Origin: Nocardiopsis chromatogenes YIM 90109
GTDB taxonomy: Bacteria; Actinomycetota; Actinomycetes; Streptosporangiales; Streptosporangiaceae
Length of the DNA stretch: 33,825 nt
Direction: 5' to 3'
NCBI RefSeq assembly: GCF_000341185.1
Contig: NZ_ANBH01000152.1
Span: forward strand, 1-33,825
The notes under the pieces are model-generated. The model had not been told where the DNA came from, searched no databases, and was given only the letters and a program-made list of their open reading frames with translations. Both the position numbers and the translations under genes were made by a program. Position 1 is the stretch's first letter. Every line of letters begins with the position of its first letter. This document shows positions 30,966 through 33,825 of this stretch, one piece after another.

Positions 30966-33248
30966 GTGAACAAGGGACGTCAGGAGGCGCGGGCCGCGGC
31001 CGCGGGGCAACGGACCCCCACGTGGCGCCGCGTCCTGCACTGGGTGCTGATGACGCTCTCCGCCCTCGTCGTGGCGGGGGCCGCGGCCTTCACGGTCGCC
31101 TACGCGCTCACGCCCGAACCGTCGAAGCTGCAGCCCCAGGGCGACGCCGCCGTGTCCGCCTCGGAGATCCACTACGCCGACGGCTCCAAGGCGACGAGCA
31201 CCGGCACCGTCAACCGCACCAAGGTGAGCAGGGACCAGATCCCCGACACCGTCATCAACGGCGTCCTGGGCGCCGAACAGCGCAACTTCTACAAGACGCC
31301 CGGCGTCTCCATCTCCGGGACCACCCGTGCCGTCCTCAGCGGCGGCGAGGCGGGCGGCGGGTCCACCATCACCCAGCAGATGGCCCGCAACTACTACGAC
31401 GGCCTCTCCCAGGAGCGCACCTACACGCGCAAGATCAAGGAGATCTTCATCTCCCTGAAGGTCGCCCGGCGCATGAGCCCGGACGAGATCATCACCCAGT
31501 ACCTGAACACCGTGTACTTCGGCCGCAACGCCTACGGCGTCGAAGCGGCCGCGCAGGCCTACTTCGGCAAGGACGTCGAGGACCTGGACCAGGCCGAGGG
31601 CGCCTTCATCGGCGCGCTCATCCAGCGCCCCAGCGACTTCACCGACCCCGAGCCCGGGTCGCAGGCCGAGAAGGACCTGCACGCGCGCTGGCAGTACGCG
31701 GTCGACGGCGCCGTGAAGGCGCACGAGGTCGACCCCGAACACGGCATCACCCGGGAGGAGGCCGACTCCCTGGAGTTCCCCGAGACGATCGCCTGGGAGC
31801 CGGGCGCGTCGTCCTCCGACCCCTCCGAGGGCTACATCCGCGACGCCGTGGTCAAGGAGCTGCAGAACCGGTACGACCTGACCGACCAGCAGATCGCCAC
31901 CGGCGGCTACGAGGTCCAGACCTCCCTGGACAAGGACCTCATGGAGGCCGCGGGGGACGCCTTCACCGAGACCCTGGGCGAGGTGCCCGAGGGGACCGTC
32001 GAAGGGCTCGCCGCGGTGGAGCCGCAGACCGGGGAGATCAAGGCCTTCCACGGCGGCAGTGACCCGGTCAACGACACCGACAACTCGCTGGTGCAGCGCG
32101 CGCAGGCCGGGTCGGCGTTCAAGCCCTACGCGCTCGCGGCCGGGCTGGAGGACGGCAAGAGCCTCAACAGCGTCTACGACGGCAGCTCGCCCCAGTCCTT
32201 CCCCGGGCTGACCGCACCGGTGCGCAACGACTCCGGCAAGAGCTACGGCCCCGTCAGCCTGCTGGAGGCGACGGAGAACTCGGTCAACACCGCCTACGTG
32301 GGGCTGACCGTCGACATCGGCGCGCAGAAGGTGCAGGACGCCGCCAAGGCGGCGGGCATCCCCGAGAAGCAGTTCGAGACCGCCGGGCTCGGCCCGAACA
32401 TCGCGCTGGGCACCTACCAGGTGACCGCGCTCGACCAGGCGTCCGGGTTCGCGACCTTCGCCAACGGCGGCGTGCACATGCCCCGCCACATGGTCACCGG
32501 GGTCGAGGGCGCCGACGGCGAGCTCACCCCCGAGGACGCCGCGCAGCTGGAGACCGGGACGCGCGCCTTCGGTGAGGGCGTCGCCGCCGACGCCACCTAC
32601 GCCATGGAGCAGGTCGTGGACGGCGGGACCGGAGCGTCGGCGGCACTGGCCGACGGCCGCCCCGCGGCGGGCAAGACCGGCACCACCGACAGCGCCAAGG
32701 CGGCCTGGTTCGTGGGCTACACGCCGCAGCTCTCGGTGGCGGTCGGGCTGAGCAGGGCCGACGGACAGCCCTTGCAACTTCCCGGCGTCGGCGGGATCTA
32801 CGGCGGCACCACCTCCGCGCTGGTCTGGAAGGACTTCATGGAGACGGCGATGCAGGGGCAGCCGGTGCGGGAGTTCCCCGAGCCGGTGTGGGGCGGCGGA
32901 GGCGGCCAGGACACGCCCGTCCAGCCGCAGGAGCCCCAGCGGACGCAGCAGGACACGCCGACCCGCGAGCCGGAGGACACACCGCAGGACACGCCGACCG
33001 ACGAGCCGACCTCCGACGGCACCGGCGGTGACGGTGACGGCACGGAGTCGCCCGATACCGGGGACGGCGGTGACGGGGGGACCGGAGGCGACGGCGGCGA
33101 CGGGGGAACGGACGGCGACGACGGCGGCGACGGAGGCGACTCGGGCACCGGCGGCGACGGCGGCGGCACCGGCGGTGACGGCGGGCCGGACGGCGGCTCG
33201 CAGGGCGGCGGCGGTGGGGGCGCCTCGCTCCTGGACTCCGGGACGTGA
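30966..33248 (+). CDS. Class A penicillin-binding protein (transglycosylase-transpeptidase)
   Basis: 760 residues. GAGG at 30956-30959 is six bases before GTG 30966; the ATG at 30960 touches that site and was rejected. A basic cytoplasmic start leads to one membrane helix (about 23-48). The glycosyltransferase domain (about 65-245) has GAEQRNFYKTPGVS (102-115, E104 catalytic by position, with Gln where Asp is usual) and GGSTITQQMARN (131-142). The transpeptidase domain has SAFK (383-386), SVN (439-441) and KTG (570-572). The enzyme polymerises and cross-links peptidoglycan outside the membrane. The tail (645-760) is low-complexity: Pro/Thr/Gln/Asp, then Gly/Asp repeats. It is divergent from padR. 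Confidence 0.95.
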   Translation: MNKGRQEARAAAAGQRTPTWRRVLHWVLMTLSALVVAGAAAFTVAYALTPEPSKLQPQGDAAVSASEIHYADGSKATSTGTVNRTKVSRDQIPDTVINGVLGAEQRNFYKTPGVSISGTTRAVLSGGEAGGGSTITQQMARNYYDGLSQERTYTRKIKEIFISLKVARRMSPDEIITQYLNTVYFGRNAYGVEAAAQAYFGKDVEDLDQAEGAFIGALIQRPSDFTDPEPGSQAEKDLHARWQYAVDGAVKAHEVDPEHGITREEADSLEFPETIAWEPGASSSDPSEGYIRDAVVKELQNRYDLTDQQIATGGYEVQTSLDKDLMEAAGDAFTETLGEVPEGTVEGLAAVEPQTGEIKAFHGGSDPVNDTDNSLVQRAQAGSAFKPYALAAGLEDGKSLNSVYDGSSPQSFPGLTAPVRNDSGKSYGPVSLLEATENSVNTAYVGLTVDIGAQKVQDAAKAAGIPEKQFETAGLGPNIALGTYQVTALDQASGFATFANGGVHMPRHMVTGVEGADGELTPEDAAQLETGTRAFGEGVAADATYAMEQVVDGGTGASAALADGRPAAGKTGTTDSAKAAWFVGYTPQLSVAVGLSRADGQPLQLPGVGGIYGGTTSALVWKDFMETAMQGQPVREFPEPVWGGGGGQDTPVQPQEPQRTQQDTPTREPEDTPQDTPTDEPTSDGTGGDGDGTESPDTGDGGDGGTGGDGGDGGTDGDDGGDGGDSGTGGDGGGTGGDGGPDGGSQGGGGGGASLLDSGT

Positions 33249-33284
33249 CACCCGGCGGGTCCGGTTGTTGTGTGGATCACTTTC

Positions 33285-33323
33285 GCAAAGCGCGGGCAAC
33301 GTCCGCGCTTTGCCTTTTCTTTA
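33285..33323 (+). terminator. Rho-independent terminator after the PBP gene
   Basis: GCAAAGCGCGG (33285-33295) pairs perfectly with CCGCGCTTTGC (33303-33313) across a 7-base loop, and CTTTTCTTT follows. This is the most canonical intrinsic terminator in the window, 36 bases past the stop. Confidence 0.9.
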
Positions 33324-33609
33324 CCGCGAATACCCTGCGCAGATGCCATATGCCCGGCTCATTCGATGCGGGTCCCTCCCCGGGCGGGCGGCCACGGAGT
33401 ACGCTGCGTGCCGGGCCCTCGAGTTGTCCGTACCGTGACCCGCTCAGGGGCGTCGGAGGGTAACCTCGCGGCTCGGGTTGTGCTATATGGCACCGTGCCC
33501 ATAGCGTGGCGCCTGCTTTACCCGGGGCGGCGCGGCACGCAGGATGCACCCGCGGCCCGAGTCCGTCCCCAGTGAGGTCCAGCGACAGGAGGAAGCCGAG
33601 GACCACGTA

Positions 33610-33625
33610 TTCCGGTCGACCGGAA
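33610..33625. promoter_or_regulatory. Perfect 16-base palindrome, candidate operator
   Basis: TTCCGGTCGACCGGAA is fully self-complementary. It lies about 150 bases before the last partial gene. A dimeric regulator could bind it; no regulator can be named. Confidence 0.4.
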
Positions 33626-33777
33626 AACCCCGCCCCGAGGCGGCGCGTCCCCTATACACGCGGACGCCGCCCCCCAGGCGCGACCGACCGGAACCGTATC
33701 CCCCATGGGGCGGCCGAGCGCCCCGCTCCTACCCGAGTCGTCAGGCCGTACGGCCGTAGATCAGCAATCGAGGACGC

Positions 33778-33825
33778 GTGAGTACCGAAAGACGACGTAA
33801 CGCCGGCGGCGGGCGTCGGCGGGGC
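33778..33825 (+). CDS. Start of an unidentified gene (runs off the right edge)
   Basis: From GTG 33778 the frame reads STERRRNAGGGRRRG for 16 codons to the window end, with GAGG at 33770-33773 as a ribosome site. A basic, Gly/Arg-rich cytoplasmic start would suit a membrane protein. Too little is present to name a family. Confidence 0.6.
   Translation, partial: MSTERRRNAGGGRRRG

Larger units (their letters stand above)
33249..33777. other. Gap downstream of the PBP gene
   Basis: These 529 bases have no convincing gene. They contain the terminator at 33285-33323 and a perfect 16-base palindrome at 33610-33625, then the start of the last partial gene. A promoter for that gene is expected here, but no pair of elements is convincing. 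Confidence 0.6.

Noticed and set aside
30612-33299. An 895-codon open frame antisense to the PBP gene
   Set aside because: The plus strand has all class A PBP motifs. The antisense protein is a Gly/Val/Arg-rich mirror without recognisable features.

Overview
The window is very GC-rich and carries the conserved replication-origin neighbourhood of an actinobacterium. The gene order dnaN-dnaA-(DnaA boxes)-rpmH-rnpA-yidD-yidC-khpB/jag-rsmG-parA-parB-amidase, then trxA-trxB-anti-sigma-sigM-pseudokinase-murJ-murJ-DUF6049 facing a CCA-adding enzyme, is the one known from Mycobacterium and Streptomyces. The very high GC, the long DnaA linker, the stand-alone pseudokinase with two murJ copies, and the nearby ino1/PadR/class A PBP cluster suggest a Streptosporangiales organism, perhaps Nocardiopsaceae. 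That placement is inference, not read from a marker gene.

Region by region: (1) 1-4040 holds the 5' part of dnaN and all of dnaA, both leftward, with two DnaA-box clusters flanking dnaA (about 515-1224 and 3433-3900); this is the likely oriC. (2) 4041-11177 runs rightward: rpmH, rnpA, yidD, yidC, khpB, rsmG, parA, parB and a PGRP-type amidase. Five parS-like palindromes lie between 6794 and 11371, two of them inside parA. (3) 11572-23104 runs leftward: DUF6049 protein, two tandem MurJ flippases, a membrane pseudokinase, an ECF sigma factor (SigM-like), its zinc-finger anti-sigma factor, trxB and trxA. A sequence matching the SigR-type thiol-stress promoter precedes trxB. (4) 23330-24817 is the CCA-adding enzyme, ending in a strong terminator. 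(5) 25020-28590 looks accessory: two unrecognised small genes, an XRE/DUF5753 regulator with a tandemly duplicated DUF397 gene, and an MFS transporter. (6) 28830-33248 holds ino1, a PadR regulator and, divergently, a class A penicillin-binding protein. The right edge has the first codons of an unidentified gene.

The core genes link chromosome replication and segregation (DnaA, DnaN, ParAB-parS), RNA processing and membrane insertion (RnpA, YidD, YidC, KhpB), and cell-wall synthesis and its regulation (MurJ, pseudokinase, amidase, PBP, SigM). No CRISPR array, tRNA, rRNA or insertion sequence was seen. The observations most worth following up are the split MviN-like module (two MurJ plus separate pseudokinase) with patches of near-identical DNA between the murJ copies, the tryptophan-acid repeat in the DnaA linker, the duplicated DUF397 unit next to unrecognised genes, and several clear palindromic or promoter elements.
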